Shown: positions 1-10,447, counted from the first letter of the stretch. The stretch: DNA of 64,000 nt from Prorocentrum cordatum (GCA_963575745.1 CAUYUJ010019100.1:28501-92500), one strand, 5' to 3'. The notes: generated from the sequence alone by a model not told the origin. Numbers and translations: made by a program.

Positions 1-361
1 CGCAGGCGCATGGTTCAGGAGCCGCGGTACGTAGGTAGCGTAGTCGGGCTGCCGTCTGGTGTGCGTCGAGGTCGGGGACGCCCGTCTTCGCGATCGCCTC
101 GCCGGTGGTGGTGTGCCTGTCGGGCGCGTTCGTCTTGAGGCAGGGGCGCCGCCACCCGGCAGGGGCCCATGCACTTGGCAGCGATGTGGTTGCGGTCGTT
201 CTTGGTCAGGCCCTTCCAGACGTGGTGGTCGTGGGTCAGCGACGAGGTCGAGGGCGCGTGTGCGTATTGCAGATTGGCCTTCGTCGATAGCCTCTTGCGG
301 CGAAGGATCTGTTTCTCCATCGGTCGTGCTGCTCCGAGTGTTCTGTTGACTCTGAGGCAGA

Positions 362-482
362 TCTTCCCTCCTCCTTCCTCCTCCTCCTCCTCCTCCTCTT
401 TCTCCTCTCCCTCCTCCTCCTCCCTCCTCCTCCTCCTCCTGCTTTTCTCCTCCTCCTCCTCCTCCTCCTCCTCCTTCTCCTC
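362..482. repeat. (CCT)n microsatellite
   Basis: Imperfect TCC/CCT trinucleotide tract. It creates long Ser, Leu or Pro readings in all frames, none of them a gene. The first 360 bases hold nothing I recognise. Confidence 0.9.
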
Positions 483-889
483 TGACGGGGCTCAAGAGAC
501 GCGGGTCCATGCAAACGGGGGTCAGCCAGGTCGCTGGATCTTGCAGGATCCTGCAGGGCCAGGGGTGCACCGACCCGGGATTGGGTGCAGGATCCTCTGG
601 GATCATGCGGGGTCTTGCGGGATCCTGCGAGGCCTGACTGAGCCGGGTCTGGATTGACGCGTGTCAGTAGGTCCCCGAGGCTCGTGGGCGGGAGTCTGTG
701 ATGGCGGGTCCGTCCGCGGCGACGAGAGGCCTTCCCCAGTGGCCGAGGAGGCTCACAACATCCAGCCACCTCGAGCCTCGAAGCTCGAGCACGCTCGAGC
801 GCGGCCGTTCTCCCTGAGCCCCCCCCCTTCTCCACCAGACACATCGCGGCAGTGGACCCTCCATCCTCCCGGCCCCCTCCACCAGACAC

Positions 890-1312
890 CCCTCGACAAT
901 GCATCCTCGAGCCTCCTGGCCCCCTCCACGAAGCACACACCTCGGCGCTGCGTCCTCGAGCCTCCTGGCCCCCTCCACGAAGCACACACCTCGGCACTGC
1001 GTCCTCGAGCCTCGTGGCCCCCCTCCACGAAACGCACCTCGACGCTGCGTCCTCGAGCCTCCTGGCCCCCTCCACGAAGCACACACCTCGACACTGCGTC
1101 GTCGAGCCTCCTGGCCCCCTCCACGAAGCACACACCTCGACGCTGCGTCCTCGAGCCTCCTGGCCCTCCTCCACGAAGCACACACCTCGGCACTGCATCC
1201 TCGAGCCTCCTGGCCCCCTCCACGAAACACACCTCGGCACTGCGTCCTCGAGCCTCCTGGCCCCCCTCCACGAAGCACACACCTCGGCACTGCGTCCTCG
1301 AGCCTCCTGGCT
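890..1312. repeat. 49-bp minisatellite, about 8.5 copies
   Basis: Unit beginning CCTCGAGCCTCCTGG recurs at about 905, 954, 1003, 1051 and onward, at 48-50 bp spacing. Copies differ at a few bases. A degenerate continuation follows the element at 1312-1509, so the array was interrupted by that insertion. Open frames here only reflect the period being near a multiple of three. Confidence 0.9.
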
Positions 1313-1509
1313 CGGGTCGGGCGAAAGGGGGGGTGGGTGGGAAAGGGGGGGTTACGAAATCTGCTGCATGTAGCTGGTTTCGGCCCCACCGAGGGGCTCG
1401 TTCCTCGATACATGGCCGCCTCCGGCGCCGGGAGGCGCCGGGAAAATCAGCTACGTGAGCTGATTCTCAAACCCCCCCTTTGCTATCCCCCCCTTTCGCC
1501 CGGCCCGAC
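1312..1509. mobile_element. Foldback element, family B, copy 1
   Basis: About 198 bp with terminal inverted repeats of roughly 45 bp. The left end reads TCGGGTCGGGCGAAAGGGG; the right end, reverse-complemented, reads GTCGGGCCGGGCGAAAGGGG. The interior carries CTGCATG and CAGCTACGTGAGCTG inverted motifs. It sits inside the 49-bp minisatellite and is flanked by TGGC on both sides (1308-1311 and 1510-1513), as expected for a 4-bp target duplication. No coding capacity, so a non-autonomous MITE-like element. A second copy is at 19095-19281. Confidence 0.8.
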
Positions 1510-1613
1510 TGGCCCCCTCCACCAGACACGTCTCGGCTCGGGGACCTCGACTCCCCCTGGTCGCGGCAGCCCCGTAAAGGTCGGCCCGCGCGCCCAGCGG
1601 CGCGGAGCGAGGA

Positions 1614-1785
1614 CCGAGGAGGGGGAGGAGCAGGAGGAGGAGGGGGAGGAGGAGGAGGAGGAGGAGGAGGGGCAGGAGGAGGAGGGGGAGGAGGAGGAGG
1701 AGGAGGAGGAGGAGGAGGAGGAGGAGGAGGAGGAGGAGGAGGAGCAGGAGGAGCAGGAGGAGGAGGAGCAGGAGGAGGAGGAGCT
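1614..1785. repeat. (GGA)n microsatellite
   Basis: GAG/GGA trinucleotide tract with occasional GCA units. It directly abuts the D-family element on its right. Confidence 0.9.
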
Positions 1786-1960
1786 CCCAGACATCATCGC
1801 GCCGTGAGAAAACCAGGACGGGAGGTGTTTCGCAAGGTTCGGGTCCCAGGTGCGCCCTCGCCGGGCCTCGGGGTCGTGACAAACGGCTCGGGACGAAAAA
1901 GCTGGTCCTGGAACTTCCGGGGACGCCGCCCCGAAAAAGTCCGGACGTCGCACGTCTGGC
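1786..1960 (+). mobile_element. Foldback element, family D subtype 1, copy a
   Basis: Starts CCCAGACATCATCGCGCCGT and ends GACGTCGCACGTCTGG. Shares the family core (CCCTCGCCGGGCCTCGG, then GGACGAAAAA and a GGACGCCGYCC block) with copies at 5196, 25025 and, inverted, at 3233, 11586 and 27330. Terminal CCAGAC/GTCTGG is inverted. No ORF; MITE-like. Confidence 0.75.
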
Positions 1961-2145
1961 CCAGACCCCCTCGGGTAATGAAAAAATCACGACGGGGGGT
2001 TTATGGTTATTTTCGGCCTCCGGGGGCCCTCGCCGGGCCTCGGGAGCGTGAAAAAACGACTCTGGATGAAAAACCGGTCCAGGGCAATAGGTCGAGACCT
2101 CCAGGGGTCGACGTAATGAAAAAATCATGACGTCGGGGGTCTGGG
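1960..2145 (+). mobile_element. Foldback element, family D subtype 2, copy b
   Basis: Adjacent head-to-tail with copy a. Starts CCAGACCCCCTCGGGTAATG and ends ATGACGTCGGGGGTCTGG. Both ends carry a direct AATGAAAAAATCA block next to the inverted CCAGACCCCC termini. The core CCTCCGGGGGCCCTCGCCGG is shared with at least nine other copies here. Confidence 0.75.
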
Positions 2146-3232
2146 GGGGGGGGGCAAGGCTGCGAGGGAGCAGTGTTGGCGGCCCACAGGGGGCCGTTCC
2201 ACGCCGCCCGCGGGCCGAGATCCCAGACCCCCGGCATCGTGATTTTTTTTTTTTCGCAGCGTCGGCACCCTCGAGGGGGTCTCGGACCGCTGGCTGTAAA
2301 CATCACAGCGCCGGATGGGATGCAAGTCCTGGGAGGTTAAATTCTGTATCGGCGCTGGCGTTTACGCGGTCGATAACGGGCTTCCTTTGGGTTAATCCAG
2401 CGCAGTCCGGCTCAATCCCGCTTCCTTCCGGGGCAATCCAGCCTATAATCCCCGGCTGAATCTGGCCTGCTCCAGGGAAGTGGCCCCCGAATCGGGCTGA
2501 GTTGCCCTCAATCGTTCCAGTGAAGACCTTCCAGACGGAGCTAGGACGAGGAATCTGTTCCAGAGCGCTCTGGAGCGCTCTCAGAGCGTTCCGGAACGCT
2601 CTGAGAAGGCCGCCGCGGCACCGGAGACATCCTCCAGAGCAGCCAGATCTCATAGATTCTCGATTTGTCCTCGCCCGATTTTGTCGTCCTGGCTTCGTCC
2701 TAGAGTTGCCTCCCAACGTCGGCCCTTTCCAGAGGACGCCGGCGTCTCGGTTTATGTTCGAGACGCGGGCCCCCACCTGCCGACCCCCTCCTGAGGACTG
2801 CTTTCTCGTCCCGAGCCGTTCTTCTGACGGCACCGAGGCCCGGCAAGGCCCACGAGAGGCAAACACCGATGCACAACATCGAAGGAACAACGACATTACA
2901 CCTTAGGCGATGCTTAGGAAAACTTGAGTTTTCGGCCAGAGTCTCGATTATTCTTGACGTTTCAATGTGAATCTTGAGATGTTCATAGAACTGTTGGGTT
3001 TTTATTCAAGTTCTGAGACTACGAATTTCTTAACCCATGATTTCTTAAGCATTTCGCAGGGTGTACACATAAACAGTTGGTGCTTCGCTCGGATTTCTTG
3101 GATCCACGCGGGGCCCCCTCGGCGGCGCCTCCGGCGCCGCCCAGGGCGCGCTCCGCGCGGAGCGTCAAACGTCCATGTTTCTGCCTTTTTCCTTCCCTTC
3201 TACAAAGCCTACGATTTTTCAACCGTGCGATT
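2146..3232. other. Non-genic stretch
   Basis: Apart from the A-family element at 2534-2703 I recognise no gene. Bases 3098-3182 resemble the GC-rich unit repeated at 18509-18705 (GCGCGGAGCG followed by an ATGTTT block). Open frames are short and unrelated to known domains. Confidence 0.6.
2534..2703 (+). mobile_element. Foldback/introner-like element, family A, copy 1
   Basis: About 170 bp. The left end reads GACGGAGCTAGGACGAGGA and the right end CGTCCTGGCTTCGTCCTAG, imperfect inverted repeats. The interior matches intron 1 of the minus-strand gene at 45.9-46.1 kb nearly base for base, including the CAGAGCGTTCCGGAACGCTC palindrome and the GATTCTCGA block. The right end terminates in a pyrimidine-rich YYAG, like a 3' splice site. 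Whether this copy lies in a transcribed gene cannot be told. Confidence 0.8.
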
Positions 3233-3420
3233 CCAGACGTGCGACGTCCTGATTTTTGTGAGGACGGCGCCCCTGGAAGTCCCGACCCTCTCCCCGGGGC
3301 GGGTTTCTCGTCCACAGTCGTTCTGTGGACGGCCCCGAGGCCCTGCGAGGCCCCCCTGGGCCGAAATGCGCCCACTCCCGCGGGCTGCTTGTTTGTTTTA
3401 AGGATTCGATCGTGTCTGGG
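3233..3420 (-). mobile_element. Family D subtype 1, copy c (inverted)
   Basis: Begins CCAGACGTGCGACGTCCTGA and ends ATCGTGTCTGGG, the reverse orientation of copies a and o. The core CCCGAGGCCCTGCGAGGCCC is recognisable. Confidence 0.7.
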
Positions 3421-4325
3421 ATTTTTTTCGACTTCTCGCGAGACACTTACGAATGCAGTTGTCACGCGTGAGATGGGTAACCCTGAGGATTTCGAGCAGG
3501 ACGAGCCTGGCGCCAGCAGATTTCCGCGTCGGCCGCGCCAGGTTCTGCCCCTGCTCCCAGTCCCTCCCCCCGGGCTCCTGGACCGCCTGAGGAGGACAGG
3601 CCAGGGCCTATGTTTCGGGGGAGGAATTCAAGCCTTGCGCCACAGGGCGCCAGCGTGTCTATCTGGCATGTTCTGGACGGCCAGTCCTCACATTCTTTGT
3701 CATCGGCTCTCTCCGACGACTGGCTGATCGTGCAGCGGCATGCTGCGAGAAGGGGTGTAGCAGAATCGGGGGGACCCCCCTCGCCTGTGGTAGAGGACGA
3801 CTCTGGCTGTTCGTCCGTTCTCTGCCTGACAGCCAAGGTGCTCAGGCCCCCTCCCGTGAAGGCATCCCCCGATCCCACATACCGCGAGCTCCCGTTGAGT
3901 CGGGCCGCGGGGGCAGGATGGGAAAACCTGACGGGGGCCTCCACCTGGTGCTGCTCGGCTTGTTTATGCTCGGGCCGCCCCCTGCCTGCTGCTGTTTGCC
4001 CGTCAGTCTGTCTGAATGGCCATGTCATTCGGCGGATGCTTGCCCATCTGGGTGGGTCTTGGCCGTGGATGCTAACAAAAACAGTGGAGGCCACAGCGCA
4101 GCGCGGGCGGGCGCCGCGCACCAGGCAGGCGGGGTCCAGCGCAGGGCCAAAGACAAATCTGCGCGCAGCGCTGCAATGGTATGCTGATGCCGTTTTCTCG
4201 AACAAAAATCGGCATAAGCATAAACTCTTGTAGGAGAAGATCTTCCACTACAAATGCCGCCTCTCAATTTGTTCGATGTTTCCGCGTCGGCCCCTTGTGC
4301 GATGTTTCCGCGTGCGATGTTTCCG
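3421..4325. other. Non-genic stretch, nothing recognised
   Basis: Several overlapping open frames on both strands, none with a recognisable domain or consistent coding pattern. A CATAAGCATAAACTCTTG block near 4212 recurs at 18463. No RNA gene seen. Confidence 0.5.
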
Positions 4326-4329
4326 CGTC

Positions 4330-4535
4330 GGCCCCATTCGGAGGGAGGAGGAGGAGGAGGGAGGAGGAGGAGGAGAAGGAGGAGGAGGAGGAGAGGAGGA
4401 GGAGAGGAGGAGGAGAGGAGAGGAGGAGGAGGAGGGAGGGAGGAGGGAGGAGGAGGAGGAAGGAGGAGGGAGGAGGAGGAGGAGAGGAGGGAGGAGGAGG
4501 AGGAGGAGGAGGAGGAGGAGGAGGAGGAGGAGGGG
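4330..4535. repeat. (GGA)n microsatellite
   Basis: Long imperfect GGA/GAG tract. Between this and the next tract lies a very GC-rich 250-bp stretch without a recognisable gene. Confidence 0.9.
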
Positions 4536-4785
4536 TCCTACTCCCTCCCTCCCTCCGCGTGCCATGCGTTGCCCACGGTGCGATGCTTCTCCGCGGCGGC
4601 CCCTCCCCGAGGAGCCCGCGGCGCAGCGCAGGGCGGGCGCCCGGCCCCGCCCCGATGCGCCCGGCCTCCTGCGGGGAGCCGGGCCCCGACGGCGGCCGGC
4701 AGGCGCCGGACGGCGGCGCCCCGCCGGGGGCGGCGCCCCGCGCGGCGGAGAGGAGCTGTAGCCCGGGGCTCGCTGCGATTCCTGC

Positions 4786-5095
4786 TGCTCCTCCGCCTCC
4801 TCCTCCTCCTCCTCCTCCGCCTCCTCCTCCGCCTCCTCCTCCTCCTCCTCCTGCTCTCCTCCTCCTCCCCTCCTGCTCCTCCTCCTCCTCCTCCTCCTCC
4901 ACCTCCTCCGCCTCCGCCTCCTCCGCCTCCTCCGCCTCCTCCGCCTCCGCCTCCTCCTCCTCCTCCGCCTCCGCCTCCGCCTCCGCCTCCTCCTCCGCCT
5001 CCTCCTCCTCCTGCTCCTTCTCCTGCTCCTGCTTCTCCTCCTCCTTGTCCTCCTCTTCCTCTCTTGGTCCCTGCTTCTGCTTCCCCTCCTCCTGC
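4786..5095. repeat. (CCT/CCG)n microsatellite
   Basis: Imperfect CTC/CTG/CCG trinucleotide tract. The very long open frames crossing it on both strands are compositional artefacts. Confidence 0.9.
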
Positions 5096-5195
5096 TGGAA
5101 GCGCCGCCTCGGCTTTTCCCGCCCACAGGGGCGGTCGACAGAAAGCTGTCCCCGAGCAGCGCCGACAGAGGACGCGCCGAGAAGAAGCATCAGCC

Positions 5196-5385
5196 TCAGG
5201 CATGATCGCGCCGTAGAACCGTAAAAATCAGGGCGCGAGGTTCTTGGCCATCTTCGGCCCCGGGGCGCCCTCGCCGGGCCTCGGGGCCGGCACGAAACTC
5301 TTTGCAGTGAGAAGCCGGCCCCGGGCAAAGGGTCGGTACTTCCAGGGACGCCGTCCACAAAAACATAGGACGTCGCATGTCTGGG
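5196..5385 (+). mobile_element. Family D subtype 1, copy d
   Basis: Starts at CAGGCATGATCGCGCCGT, ends GGACGTCGCATGTCTGGG. Carries the family core CCCTCGCCGGGCCTCGG and the CCAGGGACGCCGTCC block. Confidence 0.75.
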
Positions 5386-5597
5386 TTTTGACGGCTTCCA
5401 TTTCCGATTCGATTCGGCTTCGGCTTCCGATGTTTGGGCTCCGGTGCTTCGGCGGAGGCATACTGTAGCCTTCGGATGTCCGCCAGTTCGACATCTCCCG
5501 GCTCGGCTGCCGACGTCTGCCGATCCGATTCATGTCGATCGCCGATCCAGCTGATCGATTCGATTCTAAGCTCTCCTGCTGGCATGTGCCCGACTGT
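5386..5597. repeat. Degenerate GATTCGATTC / CGATCGCCGATCC repeat
   Basis: Loose repetition of CCGATTCGATT and CGATCGCCGATCC. The stretch around 5540-5575 is nearly repeated at about 24905-24945 (CGATCGCCGATCC followed by ATCGATTCGATTCT), so this is a dispersed low-complexity repeat. Confidence 0.5.
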
Positions 5598-5984
5598 CTC
5601 GGACCCGTTGCGCCGTGAACACATCACGACGGGAGGTTTTTTCAATCTTCGGCCTCCGGGGGGCCCCGAGCAGGCCTCGTAGCCGTCCAGAAAAGCGACT
5701 CTGGATGAAAAATGGGCCTCGCGGCATCCAGAGTGCTGCTGCAGGGCCCCTCGGCCAGAGCGTCAACTCATGGATTTAATCATGTTGAAACCGAACTGTT
5801 CGGCCACAGCTTTCAGCAGCAGGCGTCCAGATGCTTGCCACGGGGTGTGAAGGCGCACCGTGATAGTTCAGACAGCTTCCGTGCCGCTGGCGATGCGATG
5901 CGAGAAACAACTGGTCCTGCGGAAGGGGTCCAGACCTCTGGGGGTCGACGACGTGGAACAAATCACGCCGTCGGGGGTCTGGGT
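5598..5984 (+). mobile_element. Family D subtype 2, copy e, interrupted
   Basis: Left half (GCGCCGTGAACACATCACGA to GACTCTGGATGAAAAA) and right half (GGTCCAGACCTCTGGGGGTC to CGTCGGGGGTCTGGG) match subtype 2. They are separated by about 190 bp of unrelated sequence (roughly 5715-5908), so another insertion or rearrangement split this copy. Confidence 0.6.
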
Positions 5985-6588
5985 AACCAACGTCTGAGGG
6001 ATCGACCTTCGCGGACCTCCACAGGCGGTGGCGATTCGTGTATAGTCGGGCCACCAGGGGCAAAATGTGCCCACACATCCACTGCTCGCTGGGCGACCAA
6101 GACGTCGGTGCCAGGGCGGTGGATGTGGCTAAGGATCCCCACCTCGCAGGAGTGTCGGGGGCGGGCCCATAGTGGGCTGCGCGCCGCAGCTGCCCTGTGC
6201 CAGAGTGACCCCCGAGATCCGACGCTCCAAGACTTAGGAGGGAAAGAAACACACAGACACAATTAATCGTCGATTCCCCAGAAAATATGGGAAAATATGG
6301 GAAGTGGGGGGGAAGACAGAAACCCAGAAAATATGTGAAAATATGGGGATTTGTTTTATTTGTGTGTATTTATTTGTGTGTCCTGGGGCCCCTTCAAAGA
6401 CACTTGGAGCGGGCGGCTCTGGGTTGTGCTCGCCCTCCATAGGGGCCCTCGCCGGGCCCCAGGGCCGTCCAGAAGCCGCTCGGCGCGGAGGTTCCCAGAT
6501 CTGCACCTCGTACTCCTGCCACGTCTCGCTGAGGGGCTCTGTCCATGAGCGTCCGGTTGCGAACGCGAGCCCGTCTGGACGACGGGCG

Positions 6589-6589
<1 letters not shown>
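5985..6589. other. Non-genic stretch
   Basis: No gene recognised. A GAAAATATGGGAA motif recurs three times at 6280-6345. A D-like fragment (GGGGCCCTCGCCGGGCC, about 6440-6462) is present without the family ends. Confidence 0.5.
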
Positions 6590-6637
<48 letters not shown>

Positions 6638-6642
6638 AGCGA
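6590..6642. repeat. (GAC)n microsatellite
   Basis: About 17 near-perfect CGA/GAC units. Confidence 0.9.
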
Positions 6643-6763
6643 TGACTGCTCGGCCTCCGGGAGCCCTCGCCGGGCCCCGCCACCACAGCCGCAGCCGAGC
6701 ATCCCGAGGGACGCGTGGGCACAGCGAGCTGCAGCATCGCTGGCAGCCCCCGGAGGAGGCGAG

Positions 6764-6985
6764 CATCTGGCCGGGCAGGGAGGAGGGCTCCTCCCCGCCT
6801 CCCTGGTCTGGCCGGGCGGGGGAGGGAGGAGGGGTCCTCCTGGCCAGACAGGGGGGGCCGCCAACTCCGACCAGACAGGGCGGAGGACTCCTCTTTCCCG
6901 TCTAGCCAGGCAGGGAGGGAGGAGGAGTCCTCCTGCCGGCCAGACAGGGAGGGCGACTCCGAATCCCGGCTGCACAGGGAGGAGG
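6764..6985. repeat. Degenerate repeat built on GGCCAGACAGGGAGG
   Basis: Four to five diverged units of about 50-60 bp, each with a GGCCRGRCAGGGAGG motif and a GGAGGACTCCTC-like inverted motif. No coding evidence. The rest of 6643-7267 holds nothing I recognise. Confidence 0.5.
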
Positions 6986-7267
6986 AAAGAGGGAGGAAGC
7001 GGAGCGCTGCGAATGCATCCTGCAGCTGTTGGGAAAGTCTGTGGCCCAGACTTCGCCCATGGCCGACGGGGCCGGCCCCTCCTGCGGCGAGGGCCAGTCT
7101 CTGAGGGACCCGCTTGCATCAAAAAGCACGCGTTGTTCAAGTGAACCCGCGTCATGATTAGCTACTTGATTGTACAAGGTACAATTTCACTTGGCTGGGA
7201 AGAAACATTTGCGGCAGCGGTATCGCTGAAGCTTTCTGTAACACGCTCGCATTACACACTCGAGATA

Positions 7268-7322
7268 TGTACCTATACGACTACCCTTCGGGTGAGAAGG
7301 AGGTTGGAGGGTGGGGGAAAGA
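7268..7322. repeat. Hairpin repeat, shared with 22054-22102
   Basis: ACCTATACGACTACCCTTCG followed by GGTGAGAAGGAGGTT; a near copy lies at 22054-22102. Each contains an ACCC-TTC-GGGT mini-hairpin and is followed by degenerate TCTCACTATCGATC-type repeats. Confidence 0.6.
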
Positions 7323-7524
7323 ACCAGCTTCTGGCAAATGCGATGGGTGTGATGATGCGCATCCGACAGCGCGAGCACAACCAACACCACAATCAGTCTC
7401 ACTGCCGATCTCGCTTTTGATCCCGCTGCCCGTCCCCTTCTAGCGATTTCGTCCTCGATCTCACGATCGACCTCACTCTCGATGCCAAGGTGCGGGACAT
7501 CCCCAGCCATCCCCAGTGTGGTTT

Positions 7525-7711
7525 CCACGACCCCTGAGGTCGCATTGTTGTTCACAACGTCGACCCCCAGAGGCCTGCACCCCTTCCCAGGGACCGGTTT
7601 TTCGTCCTGAGTCGCTTGTTGACGGCCCCGAGGCCCCGCAAGGGCCCCCGGAGGCCGAAAGCATAGAAAAACCTCCCATCGTGATTTTTGTCACAGCGCG
7701 AGGGGTCTGGG
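7525..7711 (-). mobile_element. Family D subtype 2, copy f (inverted)
   Basis: Reverse orientation of subtype 2, ending CACAGCGCGAGGGGTCTGGG. It is about 95 percent identical to copy h at 8185-8371 including flanks (GAAGCTTGAAAGGCGAGGGT on the right), so f and h arose by local duplication. Confidence 0.75.
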
Positions 7712-7735
7712 AAGCTTGAAAGGCGAGGGTGACGA

Positions 7736-7806
7736 CGGAACACCGACGGGACCCCAACGGGACACCAACGGGACACCAACGGGACACCAACGGGACACCA
7801 CGGGAC
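7736..7806. repeat. 11-bp minisatellite (GGGACACCAAC)n
   Basis: Five to six units of an 11-mer. Related arrays occur at 19825-20025 (other strand) and 23167-23356. The downstream CCGCCTCGCCCGCACG block (about 7918-7933) is also found after the 23.2 kb array, so a composite repeat is shared. Confidence 0.85.
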
Positions 7807-7938
7807 GCGGGACACCCGGGGCCACCGCGCGCCCGCCCCGGGGGCGCCGGGGCGGCCCGCTGCGCCCGACTCGCCCCGGCGACGGCGGGGCCCTGCCTCC
7901 CGCGCGCCCACGCAGCTCCGCCTCGCCCGCACGCACGA

Positions 7939-8123
7939 CCCAGACCCCCTCGGGCAATGAGAAAATCAGGACGGGAGGTTTTTGGCTATTTTCGGCCTCC
8001 GGGGGCCCTCGCCGGGCCTCGGGAGCGTCAAAAAATGACTCAGGATGCAAAGCGGTCATGGGGAAAGGGTCCAGACCTCTGGGGGTCGACGTAATGAAAA
8101 AATCATTACGTCGGGGGTCTGGG
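7939..8123 (+). mobile_element. Family D subtype 2, copy g
   Basis: CCAGACCCCCTCGGGCAATG to ATTACGTCGGGGGTCTGGG, the cleanest full-length subtype-2 copy here, very close to copy b at 1960. Internal GGGGTCGACGTAATGAAAAA block present. Confidence 0.8.
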
Positions 8124-8184
8124 TATGTAGGGGGCAGGGGGGAAGCTTGAATGGCGAGGGTGACGCGACGGAAGGGGCTGGTTT

Positions 8185-8371
8185 CCACGATCCCTGAGGT
8201 CGCATTGTTGTTCACAACCTCGACCCCCAGAAGTCTGCACCCCTTCCCAGGGACCGGTTTTTCGTCCTGAGTCGCTTGTTGACGGCCCCGAGGCCCCGCA
8301 AGGGCCCCTGGAGGCCGAAAGCATAGAAAAACCTCCCATCGTGATTTTTGTCACAGCGCGAGGGGTCTGGG
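8185..8371 (-). mobile_element. Family D subtype 2, copy h (inverted)
   Basis: Near-duplicate of copy f. The flanking GGCGAGGGTGACG / GGAAGGGGCTGGTTT segment is itself repeated at about 8150-8183 and 8379-8412. Confidence 0.75.
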
Positions 8372-8439
8372 AAGCTTGAAAGGCGAGGGTGACGCCACGG
8401 AAGGGGCTGGTTTGCCAAGGATCGGTTCGGCCGCGCCCG

Positions 8440-8470
8440 GGAGGAGGAGGCGGAGGAGGAGGAGGAGGAG

Positions 8471-8506
<36 letters not shown>

Positions 8507-8830
8507 GAGGAGGAGGAGGAGGAGGAGGAGGAGTAGGAGGAGGAGAAGGAAGGAGGAGGGAGGAGGATTCAGGAGGGGGAGGAAGGGGAGACGGGAGGAT
8601 GAGGGCCCAGAGGGGAGCCAGCATTGGCCTGCACGTCTGGAGATCTTGGGGCCCTCGTGGGGCGTGCTGTTGGGTCTCTTGGGCGCTCTTGGGGCCGTCT
8701 GGCTCCTCCTCCTCCTTTTCCTCCTCCTCCTCCTCCTTCTCCTTCTCCTCCTCCCCCTCCCCCTCCCCCTCCCCATCCCCCTCGTCGTCCTCCTCCTTCT
8801 CCTCGTCGTCCTCCTCCTCCTCCACCACTT
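8440..8830. repeat. (GGA/GAC)n and (CCT)n microsatellites
   Basis: A GGA/GAC tract (8440-8580) and a TCC/CTC tract (8700-8830) flank about 120 bp of mixed sequence. The two tracts are complementary in composition, so the segment could fold back on itself. Confidence 0.8.
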
Positions 8831-9204
8831 CCTAGGCAGTCTGGGGCTATGTTGGTGTCAACTTGAGGCTCAGAGGGCACATCGGGGGCGAAAAGGCGAG
8901 AGGGCACGATTGATTGATTGTCCTTGGCCCTGCGCTGTTTCAGGCGTAGGGCCAGGCAGGCTATCAGGTGCATGTGTGAGGCAAGTCATGAGGCTCGCTT
9001 GTGTAGCTGACGGCGGTGCATACGAACTTGGCGATGGTGTACACGTACTTGGCGATGTAGAGCCGAAAGGCGTGCAACAGTTGTACCCTCAACAAGCTGC
9101 ACAGTGGCGCTGTGCCCTCAAAATGGCAGCTGGGCGCCCTCGTTGGCCAGGGACACAATGTGGCAATCGCTTGCCCCCTTCCATCCTACACTCGCGTGAG
9201 GCAT
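8831..9204. other. Non-genic stretch, nothing recognised
   Basis: No domain, RNA gene or repeat recognised. Confidence 0.4.
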
Positions 9205-9482
9205 CAACTCTCTCTCTCTCTCTCTCTCTGTCTTTCTCCTCCTCCTCCTCGTCCTCCTCCTCCTCTTCCTCCTCCTCCTCCTCCTCCGTTCCTTCTCCTC
9301 CTCCTCCTCCTCCTCCTCCTCCTCCTCCTCCTCCTCCCTCTTCTCCTCCTCTCTCCTCCTCCTCCCCTCCTCTCCCCCTCCTCCTCCTCCTCCCTCCTCC
9401 TCCTCCTCCTCCTCCTATCTCCTCCTCCTCCTCCTCCTCCTCTTTTCCTTTCCTTCTCCTCCTCCTCGTCCTCCTCCTCTCT
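9205..9482. repeat. (CT)n then (CCT)n microsatellite
   Basis: Pure CT dinucleotides at 9205-9228, then about 245 bp of CTC/CCT. Confidence 0.9.
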
Positions 9483-9787
9483 CTCACGCACGCATTCGCC
9501 ACTGTCGCGATGCGCTGAGCCGGGTCACGCTTACATAGGTGAACACGCGCACAGCAGTCAAAGAAGAATTTTGAGAACGCGGTGCTGGAGACAGACACCT
9601 TCGACTCCACGTAAGAGTGACCCGTCGCTGGAGTGGCCTTTCCTGCGGGCCCACTGGGGTCCCCCGATCGCCGAACGCGATGCGGCAGTAGCGTCTTGCG
9701 CGCTTGTGTTTGTTCCCCCCGCGGCCCCTTACAAACAGCCGCGCACGAAAGGTCACTCTTACCCAGGGCCACTCTTGCGTATAGCCG

Positions 9788-10085
9788 AAACATGACCACT
9801 GCACTTCTCCTGAGCTCACTGCCTGCCCAGAGGAGACCCCCGAGCCCCCCACCGCGGGGCCGCACGAGCAACAAGCAACATAGCCAATGCACTGATCGTG
9901 ATCTTCGGCGCGGTGACGACACTGCCGCGATGCGCTCAGCCGGGGCACGCTCAGGCGAACAACAGACGCCCGTAGAGCAGGCGGTGCCGCAGGCAGCAGC
10001 ATGACCGATGCACTTCTCGCGAGCTTTTACTGCCTGCCCAGAGGAGACCCCCGAGCCAACCCCCCGCGGCTCCGCACGAGCACGC
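9788..10085. repeat. Diverged tandem duplication, about 210-bp spacing
   Basis: ACATGACCACTGCACTTCTC at 9789 recurs as GCATGACCGATGCACTTCTC at 10001, each followed by CTGCCTGCCCAGAGGAGACC and a GGCYCCGCACGAGCA block. A second marker (CGCGATGCGCT-AGCCGGG) links 9504 and 9928. The 9483-9787 stretch between shows no gene. Confidence 0.7.
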
Positions 10086-10261
10086 CTCGCAGGCGCAGCC
10101 GGCGGGGGCGGCGCCGGGGCAGCGGGGGCACGGGGCAGCCCCGTCCGCGGAGCTCGGGCGGCAGAGAAGCCCCGCCCTGCCCCCCCCCCCCCTCGGCGCG
10201 CGAGAGCGCGCCAGCAGCTGGGGCTCGCAAGCGGAGGATGAGGGGGAGCTCGAAGGAGGAA

Positions 10262-10276
10262 CGGCGACGACGATGA

Positions 10277-10327
<51 letters not shown>

Positions 10328-10416
10328 TGCCGACGACGATGACGATGACGATGACGATGACGGCGATGACGATGACGATGACGATGATCGTCATCGTCGT
10401 CATCGTCATCGTTATT

Positions 10417-10447
<31 letters not shown>
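10262..10447. repeat. Foldback GAC/GAT microsatellite
   Basis: About 125 bp of (ACG)n/(GAT)n followed directly by its reverse complement (CGT)n. The centre is near 10386-10390 (GATGATCGTCATC). The whole tract is a long near-perfect inverted repeat that could extrude as a cruciform or slip into a hairpin. Confidence 0.85.

Noticed and set aside
236-1458. Cys/Arg-rich protein encoded by the 49-bp repeat region
   Set aside because: All three frames of both strands are open because the unit is a minisatellite; the frame drifts with the 48-50 bp period.
4248-5358. Arg/Glu- or Pro/Ser-rich proteins of 290-360 residues
   Set aside because: Products of GGA and CCT microsatellites and a GC-rich spacer.
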